Positions 32,497-41,067 of a stretch of 64,000 nt of DNA are shown here, piece after piece. Below the pieces are notes generated by a model. It was not told where the DNA came from. It saw nothing but the letters and a program-made list of their open reading frames with translations, and made no database searches. The first letter of the stretch is position 1, and each line of letters starts with the position of its first letter. Origin of the DNA: JADJAH01 sp964615795 (GTDB lineage: Bacteria; Bacteroidota; Ignavibacteria; Tepidaquicellales; Tepidaquicellaceae). Made by a program: the position numbers and the translations under genes. The DNA lies in NCBI GenBank assembly GCA_964615795.1, contig CAZTQR010000008.1, positions 1-64,000 of the forward strand. Direction: 5' to 3'.

Positions 32497-33428
32497 TGTC
32501 CTCCCGTATCAGCCGCTTTCTTCTTTGAGGCAGAGATTCTGCTGATCAACTTCAGCAAGATCCAGAATGCTATGGCTGATGCAACACCCGCTACAGCGTA
32601 GTATATCTTGTCGTCTGATGACATGCTTTCGCTCCCGAATGATTCTGTTCCGTAAATGTAAACCGCTCCCGCAGAGATGAAGTTATTTACAAAATGGCAG
32701 GCAATGGCAGTGTAAATGCTGTTGCTCTCATAAGTTACAAAGGTGAGGTAGATGCCGAGTATCACAAGAGGAACAAGATTGAACGGATGAAAATGAAACA
32801 GCGCAAACAATGAGCCGGCAAAGAACATAGCCGGCGCAGGCGACATTGCCTTCTCAAAATTGTAAAAGACAAGACCTCTGAACAGAAACTCCTCGCTTAT
32901 TGCCGGAGTAACAGCTATCACAAAAAGCACCATCAGAAATTCAGGCAACGAGCCGGCCTTTACCAGGCCCATTGTAGTTTCTTCCAGCGAATCAAAGAGA
33001 TCCTTGAGAGATTTCACGAGCTCACTTCCGGGTATGGAAAAGATCAGCTCGTTCTGAAAATACACAAACGCCTGCAGGAACGGCTGTATTATTATTATGC
33101 CCAACAGTGAAAGAAGAAATACCGCAATCCCGGGAGAATTCAGCCTGAATGTCTCCTTCAGCCTGTCTCCTCTCAGAATGGCAAGCACAATTGCAGGTGC
33201 AAGTATGAACATGAACTGCCCGAATGAAAGCACAACCCTTAGGAGGTTCATGTTTCCTCCCGTATTCAGATCTTCTCCAAGGAAATAATAAGCAAGCGAA
33301 CCGCCGACGATCTGATAAAGAAAGAAGACCACAGCGAGGGTCATGAATACAAATCCGACGGGGCTGAGATTTGCCAGCGGCGCTCTTGCCGTCTTGGTTT
33401 CCTGAGGTTCGGGAGTTTCTGTGTTCAA
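32493..33428 (-). CDS. CPBP family intramembrane metalloprotease
   Basis: A 311-residue membrane protein of the CPBP/ABI (CAAX protease and bacteriocin-processing) family. Motif 1 is ISEEFLFRGLVF with the EExxxR glutamates; motif 2 is FALFHFHPFN (FxxxH); motif 3 is CHFVNNF with the third histidine. About eight membrane segments surround them. Family members are glutamate-dependent intramembrane proteases, but the substrate here is unknown. It lies downstream of dnaA and is coupled to cdsA by an ATGA overlap. Confidence 0.93.
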   Translation of the reverse strand: MNTETPEPQETKTARAPLANLSPVGFVFMTLAVVFFLYQIVGGSLAYYFLGEDLNTGGNMNLLRVVLSFGQFMFILAPAIVLAILRGDRLKETFRLNSPGIAVFLLSLLGIIIIQPFLQAFVYFQNELIFSIPGSELVKSLKDLFDSLEETTMGLVKAGSLPEFLMVLFVIAVTPAISEEFLFRGLVFYNFEKAMSPAPAMFFAGSLFALFHFHPFNLVPLVILGIYLTFVTYESNSIYTAIACHFVNNFISAGAVYIYGTESFGSESMSSDDKIYYAVAGVASAIAFWILLKLISRISASKKKAADTGGQ

Positions 33429-33780
33429 ATTAAGTGAATATGGCGGTCAATATTGGCAAAATTGTCTTGTGATTAAAGAACAAACGGGGAGGGTGATTGC
33501 CAATTACCTTTGGACTGCTTGAGCTGCTAATGTATATGCGCCTGTTTCTGAAATTAACGGATCGTTCAATTACAATGAGTGATGCAACTTAGAATCACCA
33601 TTGCTTCAATATGGAATGCGATTTCCGCGGCAGATAGTTTCAGAGAATGTAAATTCTCAGTAAGAGTGTTTGCTAATGGCTCACATCCGGATGCTGAGTA
33701 TGAGAACTTCTCATCATGACATGCGGGTAAGTGCCGTAAGGCAATCATGACAGAAGGAAGTTGCACGGAGGGCGGCACGT
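33429..33780. other. Intergenic region between dnaA and the CPBP gene, with two small palindromes
   Basis: No convincing gene is seen in these 352 bases. Two hairpin-capable palindromes are present: GAGAAT-GTAA-ATTCTC at 33643-33658 and ATGAGAACTTCTCAT at 33700-33714. Neither is followed by a T-run. They could be protein-binding sites or weak terminators after dnaA. A promoter for the CPBP-cdsA pair should lie near 33430-33500 but was not identified. Confidence 0.4.
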
Positions 33781-35301
33781 TTACAGATTTCTCAGCATCT
33801 CCTTTATTTCCTCGATCTGAAGCATAACAGCGCCGTCTTTTTTTGCCGCAGTGTTTATGGAATTGTATGCATAGAGCACTGTTGCATGATCCTTTCCGCC
33901 GAAGTTCAGTCCGATCGTCTCTAGTGTAAGGTTAGTCAGGTCCTTCGCAAGGTACATTGCAACCTGCCTTGCAAACGCCACTTCCTTTGTTCGCTTTCTG
34001 GAAAGGATCTGATTCTCGGATATCCTGTAATAGTTTGCAACCGTGTATATGATGTTCTCTATGGATACGTTTCTCGATTTTCTTGCAGTCCCAATCACTC
34101 TGCTTATCACATTTTCAGCAATGTTAAGATTGATCTCACTCTTGAACCTGAGCACGCTGTCTGCAATTATCCCGACTATGCAACCCTCAATTGTCCTGAT
34201 GCTGTCCTTCACATTTGATGCAATGTAATGAACAACTTCCTCCGGTGCGTCAATCTTTGCCTCTTCGAATTTCTTCTGAATGATCGCAACCCTCATCTCC
34301 CAGTTAGGCGGCTGAATGTCGGCTGTAATACCCCACTGAAACCTCGAGATAAGCCTCTCTTCGATTCCCTTTATCTGACTGACCGGCTTGTCGCTTGAGA
34401 AAATGATGTGCTTCTTCTGGTCATACAGCGAGTTGAAGATCTGATACATGAAATCCTGTGTCTTCTCTTTGCCGCTCAGATACTGAATGTCGTCAATGAT
34501 GAGCACATCAAGTGACTTGTAGAAGAAATCCAGCTTCTTGGCGCCGTTCTTGTTGGCGGAAAAATCGAGCCGGCTTTGGGCTATATTGTTTGTGAACTGA
34601 GTAGTGAAGTCCGGCGCTGTGGTGTAATAGACTTTCTTTGACGGGTATTTCCTGAGTATTTCATTTCCGATTGCCTGGATCAGATGCGTCTTTCCCAATC
34701 CGACACCGCCGTACACAAAGAACGGATTATAGGTATGGCCGGGATTGTTTGTAATGGCATAAGCGGCGGCAATAGCGAGTTCGTTGCTTTCACCCTTTAT
34801 GAAGTTGTCAAAGAGGTGCTTCTGATTGATGTTTGTTTCAAATTCTTCCGGAGAAGAAGTATCGGTCAAGGCAGGGTTTTCGGAAATACGGCTTCTCGTC
34901 GAGATGGGAAGTATCACCGGCCGTTCAGTACGTTCAGGCTCAGTGTGCGAATCAAACAGGCCCATCTGCATGATCTCGTATTTGAGTTTGCCCTCAGGGC
35001 CGAGAAGTGTCTCGACTATTGAAGCGATCACTTTATTGTATCTGCTTTCGATCAGACTGTAAAAATCCTCGCTTGGCACCGATACAGTCAGAACATTGCC
35101 CTCAAGAGACTTTGGTTCAATGACAGAAAACCACGTATTGATCTCACTTGCCTTCAGACTGTCCGAAAGCAGGTCAAGAAAGTTCTTCCATACTTTGACC
35201 GAGGCATCAGCCGCGGCATGACCGTCGCTGTCGGACGGCGCTTCACTTGCAGATTCGTTTACAAATTTCTTTTCACCGGAAACAGAAGAAAGTTTGGGCA
35301 C
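33781..35301 (-). CDS. dnaA: Chromosomal replication initiator protein DnaA
   Basis: A 506-residue DnaA. The N-terminal interaction domain (WKNFLDLLSDSL ... TWFSVIEPKSLEG) is followed by a variable linker. The AAA+ domain has Walker A GGVGLGKTHLIQA, Walker B LIIDDIQYLSGKE and the sensor segment RLISRFQWG. The C-terminal DNA-binding domain has the signature FGGKDHATVLYA, preceded by AMYLAKDLTNLTLETIG. It binds DnaA boxes and opens the origin. The start is GTG at 35301. A candidate oriC lies upstream. Confidence 0.98.
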   Translation of the reverse strand: MPKLSSVSGEKKFVNESASEAPSDSDGHAAADASVKVWKNFLDLLSDSLKASEINTWFSVIEPKSLEGNVLTVSVPSEDFYSLIESRYNKVIASIVETLLGPEGKLKYEIMQMGLFDSHTEPERTERPVILPISTRSRISENPALTDTSSPEEFETNINQKHLFDNFIKGESNELAIAAAYAITNNPGHTYNPFFVYGGVGLGKTHLIQAIGNEILRKYPSKKVYYTTAPDFTTQFTNNIAQSRLDFSANKNGAKKLDFFYKSLDVLIIDDIQYLSGKEKTQDFMYQIFNSLYDQKKHIIFSSDKPVSQIKGIEERLISRFQWGITADIQPPNWEMRVAIIQKKFEEAKIDAPEEVVHYIASNVKDSIRTIEGCIVGIIADSVLRFKSEINLNIAENVISRVIGTARKSRNVSIENIIYTVANYYRISENQILSRKRTKEVAFARQVAMYLAKDLTNLTLETIGLNFGGKDHATVLYAYNSINTAAKKDGAVMLQIEEIKEMLRNL

Positions 35302-35805
35302 GATAAGAGATTTTTAAAATTATTAACAAATCAAAGTGAGTTAACATTTTACTTTACGTCTCAGAAAATTTAAGGCAGAAAATCCGCGAAAAAATCTGAA
35401 GTTATTAACAATTCACTGAGACGCTAACTACTTTGTAAATATTGTACTTCAAGTCAATGAACGGGGTTCTTAACTTCCATTGTCAGCAATTACATTTTCA
35501 TCATGACAAAAAAGCCGGCCATCCGGAAAGACTGCCGGTTTATTAACAAAGTCTTAACAGGAAATAACATGGCGTGTTGACGAAATAATATTAAGCAAAC
35601 TCGTTTGTATTGTCAATAATGATTTTGGATTTTCAGCACGATCGCGCATCCATCCAAGGAGATTCACACCTACAGGCCGTCCTTTCTTCAATTTTCAGAT
35701 TTGTGCGGATAAGAATGCCTCGCTTTGATCCGGAAGTTTGTACTGCTGATCATTACCATGCATGGAAGCGCGTTCAGATCAGCTGAATAACGGCCGCCGA
35801 AAATG
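35302..35805. other. Candidate replication origin upstream of dnaA
   Basis: The 558-bp gap before dnaA is AT-rich and contains the 9-mer TTATTAACA three times in the same orientation (35320-35328, 35402-35410, 35540-35548), plus further TTAACA copies. This 9-mer differs from the consensus DnaA box TTATCCACA at two positions. Placement beside dnaA, low GC and repeated 9-mers fit an origin, but exact DnaA boxes are absent, so the call is tentative. No gene is seen here. Confidence 0.45.
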
Positions 35806-35835
35806 AAAAACCCCGTGCAGTTTCCTGCACAGGGT
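35806..35835 (-). terminator. Terminator of the TonB receptor/TPR operon
   Basis: ACCCCGTGCAG at 35810-35820, a TTTC loop, and CTGCACAGGGT at 35825-35835 form an 11-bp stem with one G-U pair in the minus-strand RNA. A run of T residues follows on the minus strand. It lies 24 bases beyond the stop of the TPR-like gene. Confidence 0.88.
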
Positions 35836-35859
35836 TAAGAGCTGAGGTATCCGGTATAG

Positions 35860-36651
35860 TCAGTTGCCTTTTGCCTTATTGTATTCGCTCATCACATATG
35901 CAGAGAGGAATCCGGATCCGGGAAATTTCTCCATGCCCTTGTCAATTGCATCCTTAGCCTTTGCAAGGTCGCCGGTGCCGTTCTTTTTTATGAAGCTCAG
36001 AGCAAGGTAGCCGTAAGAAAGGTCTTCGCCCCAGTCAGGATAAAGCTCGGATTTTTCCACCCTCTTGGAGAAGAGCTCGATCGACTTCTCAAAGTCGGTC
36101 ACCGCATTTGCCGCACCGCCTCCGAATGCTTCGGGCGTCCAGTAGCTTGATATGCCTTTAAGCAAAACGAATCTCGGATTGCCCGGATCAAGCTTTGAAG
36201 CTTTCTCGTCTGCATTCTGCGTAGCGGTTATTATCTCCTGCATCTTCTCCTGCTCATACATCCACCTGTTAAAGTTAAGCGCCTTGAGAAGCACATAGGA
36301 ATCGGCAAAGTCCGCTTTCTGATCGATTGACATTTGCAGTGTGGACAGCCCCGATTCGGTGTACTGCTTGATCTTCTTCATGTCTTCAGTTGCCGCACCT
36401 GTCATTGCAAGTCCGTAGTCTGCAAGAGCAATGTAGTAATTGACAAGCCACGGATCTTTCTTAAGCTGATGTATTCTCTCGAACTGTCCCCTTGCCTTTA
36501 GGATCTTTGATTCATCGCTTGACTGCATTGCAGTTTCAAGACTCTTCTTTGCCTTCAGCATTGCATCCTCAAAATCGTCTTTTGAGAATGCCCGACCCGC
36601 CGTCATCAGCGTTACCGCGATCAGGAGGGCACCAAGCAGTTTCTTTTTCAT
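35860..36651 (-). CDS. Exported TPR-like protein, TonB-receptor partner
   Basis: The ATG at 36651 gives a signal peptide (KKKLLGALLIAVTLMTAGRAFS) and 263 residues; the frame is open to 36696. Helical repeats of TPR character occupy the rest: ARGQFERIHQLKKDPWLVNYYIALADYG, AFGGGAANAVTDFEKSIELF and KAKDAIDKGMEKFPGSGF. The FGGG-x-A-x-x-x-F-E-K segment recurs in TPR-like proteins of Bacteroidota that accompany TonB receptors, as recalled rather than searched. It follows the TonB receptor gene, so it is likely a periplasmic helper of that transporter. Confidence 0.75.
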   Translation of the reverse strand: MKKKLLGALLIAVTLMTAGRAFSKDDFEDAMLKAKKSLETAMQSSDESKILKARGQFERIHQLKKDPWLVNYYIALADYGLAMTGAATEDMKKIKQYTESGLSTLQMSIDQKADFADSYVLLKALNFNRWMYEQEKMQEIITATQNADEKASKLDPGNPRFVLLKGISSYWTPEAFGGGAANAVTDFEKSIELFSKRVEKSELYPDWGEDLSYGYLALSFIKKNGTGDLAKAKDAIDKGMEKFPGSGFLSAYVMSEYNKAKGN

Positions 36652-36702
36652 TTTGTTTGTTTTGATTTTTGGATTACTGATATTTATTGGAATCACGTTT
36701 CA

Positions 36703-38934
36703 TCAGAATTGAAGCCCAAGCCCCGCATAAAATGACCTGCGGTTGTTGGAATATATTTCTTTCCTCTCTGAGTAATCAAAGTTATATGTGTAGCCGTAAA
36801 GATTCTTCCTGTTGAAGATGTTGTTCACTGCCACCACTCCGACCGCAAATCTGCCGAACAGCGAAAAAATGTACTGTGCATTCATGTCAAGAGTCATGTA
36901 TGTCGGAAACCTTCCGCTGTTCTTCGATGCATAAAGAGGCCTGTAAGCATTCTGCACGGCATCAAACTCGCTTCCTGTCACAGGCGTGTAGGGTTTGCCT
37001 GTTGACACTTTGTATGCTAGGCCGAGGACAAGTTCATCGGTAGCATTGTAACTTCCAACAATGCTCATGTTATGCGTAATGTCGAAGTTCGCAGGAACGA
37101 GGCTTACAGCGTCATACTGCTTTCTCTTTGAATCGGTGAATGCATACGAGACCCAGCCGGTGAACTTATTGTCAATCTTGGTCTTGAAGAAAACATCAAC
37201 TCCCTTCACATTTCCTTCGCCTTCCGATTCGTAAAGGAAATTGCGCCTGTCAGTCAGTACAAGATTGCTGTAGTCTTTATAATACCCTTCAACCCTGAAT
37301 ATGAATTTGTTCTCTTTGTTGAATTCATATCCGAGTATGTAGTGAATGGCATTCTGCGCATCAAGGTCATTGTCTGCCGATCTCAGATAGTCTTCAAGCC
37401 CCGGATACTGATGGTAGAAGCCGAACGCACCCCGAACCACGTTGTTCTCTGCGATCCTGTATCCGAACGACAACCTCGGATCAAAGCTTACCTTTCCCGA
37501 CAGCGTATGATAATCAGACCTTACACCGGGAATTATAAAGAACCGTTCATCAGGCTTGATCTGTGTCTCGGCATAAATGCCCACGCGCCCTGTGCTCTGA
37601 ACAGTATCAATGCTCAGAGATGGCGCATCGGTTCTGATGTTGTATTCATACTGGGGAAAGATCCCGTTCACATCATATCCGTCGTATTCATATTCGATGC
37701 CTGTATTAAGCTCCACCATATTGCTGAACTGCCTTGTAATGTCTGCTCTGCCCTTTGCGTAGGTAGTCTTGTCGTTGGAGTTCAGAACACCGTACTTGTA
37801 ATCCTTGTCATACTTGCTGAAAGAAATTCCTGCATTCAGGACTGTGGAATTGTCAAGTCCTGTTATGAGCTTGATGTTGCTGAAATAACTTTTTGAGGAA
37901 GATTCATAGAAACCGTCATAAGTGGGGCTCGCATTTCTGATCCCGACATTGTCGTCGCTGTAGTTCGCATAGGCCTTTATGTTGGAGGATGTTCCAAGCT
38001 TGTAGGAAACGGTTCCTCCGAATGAATTCGACTGAGGTATCGGCGAGTACTCCGAATATTCCCCGTTGATGGCGAAGTACGGTTGCAGAAACAGCTTGCC
38101 TCCGCTGAAAGTGGCTCCGAGCTTTCCGTCTTTCGAAAGGAAAACTCCTGAAAGTGAGGCATTGGCAAGTCCGAGCCATGCAAACATGCCGTTGCCCTGA
38201 GGCATATCGTATGACTTCAGGTCAAGCACTGCCGAAAGCACATTGCCGTACTTTGCAGAGAATCCGCCGCTCGTGAAGTTTATTCCCCTCAGCCCCCACG
38301 GGTTAATGGTCGAGTATGATGATACGTTGAATGTTTCGTCGAAGATGAACGGATTGTAAAGCGATGCAAGATCAAGTATTGTAAGAACTTCATCGGGATC
38401 GCCTCCGCGTACGGTTATTCTGCTCCCTTCATTCACCTGATTGCTTCCCGGGAATGTTGTGATCGCCCTGTAAAGGTCTGCATCTGCACCCGGAATCCTC
38501 ACGATCTCGAGAGGAGTAAGAGTAACAGCCGCCCGGTTGCCTGATGTGAACGAACTTGCTGTAACGAGGATCTCCTCCGTCTTCACTTCTTCCTTCGAGA
38601 GTTTGATGTTCACCTGCATTTCCTTTCCCGGTTCGATCTCAATCATCATGATGTTCTCAACATAACCCATCGCAGTTATGATTACATTCTTCGAACCCGA
38701 CTGATCCGTTTCGAACTCATAGAATCCTTTGGCATCTGTGGTTGCTCCGTCAATAGTTCCTTCTATCACAATATTGGCGCCCATTATGAGGCTGTCCTTT
38801 TCTCCCTTGACTGTACCATAGATCCTTGTCGCGCTTCCGGATCTTTCTTCACCGCTGTCCTGTGCATAAAGGGGTATCTGCAAAAGGAAGAATACAAGTA
38901 TGAGTGCTTTCAATGGTAATTTTTTTTCCTTCAT
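36703..38934 (-). CDS. TonB-dependent receptor with carboxypeptidase-regulatory-like domain
   Basis: A 743-residue outer-membrane receptor. After the signal peptide comes a carboxypeptidase regulatory-like domain (about 38-115; ATRIYGTVKGEKDSLIMGAN). A plug domain follows (about 120-230), with ADLYRAITTFPGSNQV, SRITVRGGDPDEVLTILD and GLRGINFTSGGFSAKYG. A 22-strand barrel region ends in YAGLGLQF with the C-terminal phenylalanine. Energised by TonB it would import a bulky nutrient or metal complex, but the substrate is unknown; no siderophore, vitamin or glycan gene lies next to it. Pterin dehydratase is three bases upstream, probably by coincidence of operon structure. Confidence 0.9.
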   Translation of the reverse strand: MKEKKLPLKALILVFFLLQIPLYAQDSGEERSGSATRIYGTVKGEKDSLIMGANIVIEGTIDGATTDAKGFYEFETDQSGSKNVIITAMGYVENIMMIEIEPGKEMQVNIKLSKEEVKTEEILVTASSFTSGNRAAVTLTPLEIVRIPGADADLYRAITTFPGSNQVNEGSRITVRGGDPDEVLTILDLASLYNPFIFDETFNVSSYSTINPWGLRGINFTSGGFSAKYGNVLSAVLDLKSYDMPQGNGMFAWLGLANASLSGVFLSKDGKLGATFSGGKLFLQPYFAINGEYSEYSPIPQSNSFGGTVSYKLGTSSNIKAYANYSDDNVGIRNASPTYDGFYESSSKSYFSNIKLITGLDNSTVLNAGISFSKYDKDYKYGVLNSNDKTTYAKGRADITRQFSNMVELNTGIEYEYDGYDVNGIFPQYEYNIRTDAPSLSIDTVQSTGRVGIYAETQIKPDERFFIIPGVRSDYHTLSGKVSFDPRLSFGYRIAENNVVRGAFGFYHQYPGLEDYLRSADNDLDAQNAIHYILGYEFNKENKFIFRVEGYYKDYSNLVLTDRRNFLYESEGEGNVKGVDVFFKTKIDNKFTGWVSYAFTDSKRKQYDAVSLVPANFDITHNMSIVGSYNATDELVLGLAYKVSTGKPYTPVTGSEFDAVQNAYRPLYASKNSGRFPTYMTLDMNAQYIFSLFGRFAVGVVAVNNIFNRKNLYGYTYNFDYSERKEIYSNNRRSFYAGLGLQF

Positions 38935-38937
38935 GGG

Positions 38938-39216
38938 CTAGAGTGATTCAATGTCTTTTGCAATGCCGATGTCTTTTGCCGTAATGCCTCCGGCGGAGTG
39001 TGTAGAAAAACTCACTTCCACAGATGAGTATTTAAGAGTCATAAAATCGGGATGATGATCATGCTGCTGGCAAAGTGCACCGATCGATGCCGCAAGTCCC
39101 ATAGTCTGAGGAAATCCCTTTGTCTTGAAGATCTTAACAATAGAGTTGCCGTCACGCTTCCATCCTTCTAACTGCAGAAGCTCATTGGTGATCTGCTGTT
39201 CGGAAAGTTTTTCCAT
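38938..39216 (-). CDS. 4a-hydroxytetrahydrobiopterin dehydratase (PCD/DCoH family)
   Basis: A 92-residue pterin-4a-carbinolamine dehydratase, which recycles the pterin cofactor of aromatic amino acid hydroxylases. EGWKRDGNSIVKIFKTKGF leads to the active-site helix, and QQHDHHPDFM contains the catalytic histidines of the H-D-H-H-P motif. STHSAGGITAKDIGIAK is the expected C-terminal region. Length is normal. No phenylalanine hydroxylase gene is in the window, but HAAO and ACMSD at 17-19 kb show that aromatic amino acid metabolism exists in this organism. Confidence 0.94.
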   Translation of the reverse strand: MEKLSEQQITNELLQLEGWKRDGNSIVKIFKTKGFPQTMGLAASIGALCQQHDHHPDFMTLKYSSVEVSFSTHSAGGITAKDIGIAKDIESL

Positions 39217-39222
39217 GTCCGT

Positions 39223-39528
39223 TTATGATTTTTTGGGTTTTATGATGCTTTCAAGATTTTCAATGTACTTTTCGAACGCCTTGAAGCCCTTGGCGGTGAT
39301 CTTGTACCTGGTCACGGGCTTCCGGTTCACGAAAATTTTCTTCACACTTACGTAGCCTGCTTCTTCAAGTTTCTTCAGATGCACACTGAGATTTCCGTCG
39401 GTCGCATTCACTTTCTCCTTCAGGAAATTGAAGTCGGCTTCGTCCACCGCCACAAGCACTGCCATCACGGCGGTCCTTATGCGCGAATGAATAACATCGT
39501 CAATCTGCTGATAGTCAAATTCTTTCAT
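39223..39528 (-). CDS. Winged-helix transcriptional regulator
   Basis: A 101-residue single-domain winged-helix protein. DDVIHSRIRTAVMAVLVAVDEADFNFLKEKVNATDGNL gives the first helices. SVHLKKLEEAGYVSVKK is the recognition helix, and NRKPVTRYKITAKGFKAFEKYI is the wing and last helix. This arrangement matches the small ArsR/MarR-like family found beside membrane proteins in Bacteroidota. It lies 12 bases after the membrane protein gene, and a near-perfect inverted repeat overlies that gene's start, a probable binding site for this regulator. Confidence 0.88.
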   Translation of the reverse strand: MKEFDYQQIDDVIHSRIRTAVMAVLVAVDEADFNFLKEKVNATDGNLSVHLKKLEEAGYVSVKKIFVNRKPVTRYKITAKGFKAFEKYIENLESIIKPKKS

Positions 39529-39540
39529 CTCTGTCAGTTA

Positions 39541-40155
39541 TCAGGCCTGTTTAAGCTCAGGACTTCTCTTTCTGTTCCTGTTGATAATGAAACCCGGTAC
39601 GACCTGCAAGAAGAGCATCATTACGGCAAATACAAGAAGTGTCTGCTTGCCGGGCCAGAAGAACATAAGTATTGCGCCTGCCCACCATCCGAAAGCAAGA
39701 TTCCTGAGCCACGGAAGCTGCTGAATGCTTCCGCTTGCGAAATAGGAAATTCCGAGAGCGGTTGATATCACCGGACTGATGAAGACGGGTTTGTAGGCTC
39801 CGGAAAGCGGTCCGAGAAAACCGAACATGAACATTGCAATGCCCGAGGCCAGCCAGAGCGAACCGAGAAGCCGGCCGGCGAATGTTGACACCCTGTTCTT
39901 TTCCGCCACCTTCCATCCGATGAAGAAATCCGCCACGGCTCCGAGCGGCATCAGAATTCCCCAAAGCATTCCCGAGTATTTGTCCGCTGTTCCATTAAGG
40001 ATCATGAAGTAGTTGGCGATCAGGCAGAAGGTTACGAGCACGCCCCAGAAGATGAAGTGGATGCCGTTGTACTCGACAGTGTAGCGGCTGTCTTCCATGA
40101 TCTTTCTTATAACGGCCAGTTCAAACTCCGGCCCGCTGTTGCGATTGTTATCCAT
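39541..40155 (-). CDS. Membrane protein paired with winged-helix regulator
   Basis: A 204-residue protein with about six membrane helices, for example FIFWGVLVTFCLIANYFMIL, LLGSLWLASGIAMFMFGFLG and GWWAGAILMFFWPG. A short cytoplasmic N-terminus (ELAVIRKIMEDSRYTVEYNG) precedes the first helix. No enzymatic or transporter motif was recognised. Small membrane proteins paired with such regulators are common in Bacteroidota. Expression is probably controlled through the inverted repeat at 40155-40189. The function is unknown. Confidence 0.7.
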   Translation of the reverse strand: MDNNRNSGPEFELAVIRKIMEDSRYTVEYNGIHFIFWGVLVTFCLIANYFMILNGTADKYSGMLWGILMPLGAVADFFIGWKVAEKNRVSTFAGRLLGSLWLASGIAMFMFGFLGPLSGAYKPVFISPVISTALGISYFASGSIQQLPWLRNLAFGWWAGAILMFFWPGKQTLLVFAVMMLFLQVVPGFIINRNRKRSPELKQA

Positions 40156-40189
40156 TGTAAAGTACTTTGTTTTTTAAAGTGCTTTACAA
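40155..40189. promoter_or_regulatory. Inverted-repeat operator for the winged-helix regulator
   Basis: TTGTAAAGTACTTT at 40155-40168 and AAAGTGCTTTACAA at 40176-40189 are reverse complements with one mismatch in 14, separated by 7 bases. The repeat overlaps the start codon region of the membrane protein gene (ATG ends at 40155). Each half is itself nearly palindromic, suggesting two dimers could bind. Autoregulation by the product of 39223-39528 is inferred. Confidence 0.7.
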
Positions 40190-40282
40190 AATTATCTGCT
40201 GATGTATCAAATGTCAATACCCAAAAATATTTTTTTAGGTGCCCGCTTATGCGGAGAAGCCGGGCTGATGGCATCGGCAATG

Positions 40283-41047
40283 CTACATCTTATGCAGCGT
40301 TACAATGCGCAATGCGCCTGGGAAATAAGGCTGACGCCTGAAATGTCCGAACCTTTCATCCCATCTTCCTGATTCAAGCTCCGAAGCAAATGCGCTGACA
40401 AGCCTGTCCTCTGCTCCCTGCTCAAGGTATCCCCATGCCGACTGTGATTCGCGCACTTCTTTCTTCAGAAATTCTTCGGGCCTTCCGTAAAATGCTTCCT
40501 GAAAACCGTCCCTGCAGTTGAGAGGCACAGGAACTTTCTCCACTAATGCTTTACACCCCGGCAATGCTGTCAGTTCCGCAATTCCGGGATATCTCCTTCT
40601 TTCAATATCCACCAGCTCGGGGAAATAGTGAACATTCCAGAATTCATCAAGCGCTTCGGGATCAAACGTCATGATTACAATTTTCTTTTTTGTCACTCTC
40701 AGAACTTCCTTAAGGCCGGCTTGCAGATCAGGCCAGTGGTGAACCGTCAGCAATGCCATAGATGCGTCAAATGAATTGTCGTCGAACGGCAGTTTGTCCG
40801 CTCTTGCAATAACTGCAGGCGGCAGTCCCCTTGCAAGCCTCTGCGCCCGCATGCGGGAAGAAGGTTCAACCGCAATTACATGCCTGTCATCCGGCTCATA
40901 AGAACCTGCTCCCGCACCCACATTCAGAACTGTCGAAGCTGAACCAAGAGCATTGCGGATCCTCGCGGCTATCTCCGGCTCTTCCTTCCTTTGGTTAGAG
41001 TATTCATATTCCGGACTTTCGTAATCGAACGGCCTGAAATTATTCAC
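40283..41047 (-). CDS. SAM-dependent class I methyltransferase
   Basis: A 254-residue methyltransferase of the Methyltransf_11 type. Motif I is VLNVGAGAGSYEP near residue 40-52. Motif II is VIAVEPSSRM, and ADKLPFDDNSFDASMALL supplies motif III and the acidic post-I region. VLRVTKKKIVIMTFD corresponds to motif IV. It probably methylates a small molecule or lipid, but the substrate cannot be deduced. It is 20 bases downstream of the intradiol dioxygenase-like gene. Confidence 0.88.
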   Translation of the reverse strand: MNNFRPFDYESPEYEYSNQRKEEPEIAARIRNALGSASTVLNVGAGAGSYEPDDRHVIAVEPSSRMRAQRLARGLPPAVIARADKLPFDDNSFDASMALLTVHHWPDLQAGLKEVLRVTKKKIVIMTFDPEALDEFWNVHYFPELVDIERRRYPGIAELTALPGCKALVEKVPVPLNCRDGFQEAFYGRPEEFLKKEVRESQSAWGYLEQGAEDRLVSAFASELESGRWDERFGHFRRQPYFPGALRIVTLHKM

Positions 41048-41067
41048 TGTAAAGTTCCAAATAAAGT

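Noticed and set aside
33566..33778. 70-codon minus-strand ORF between dnaA and the CPBP gene
   Set aside because: Composition is not protein-like, no ribosome-binding site is visible, and the region has palindromes more consistent with non-coding DNA.
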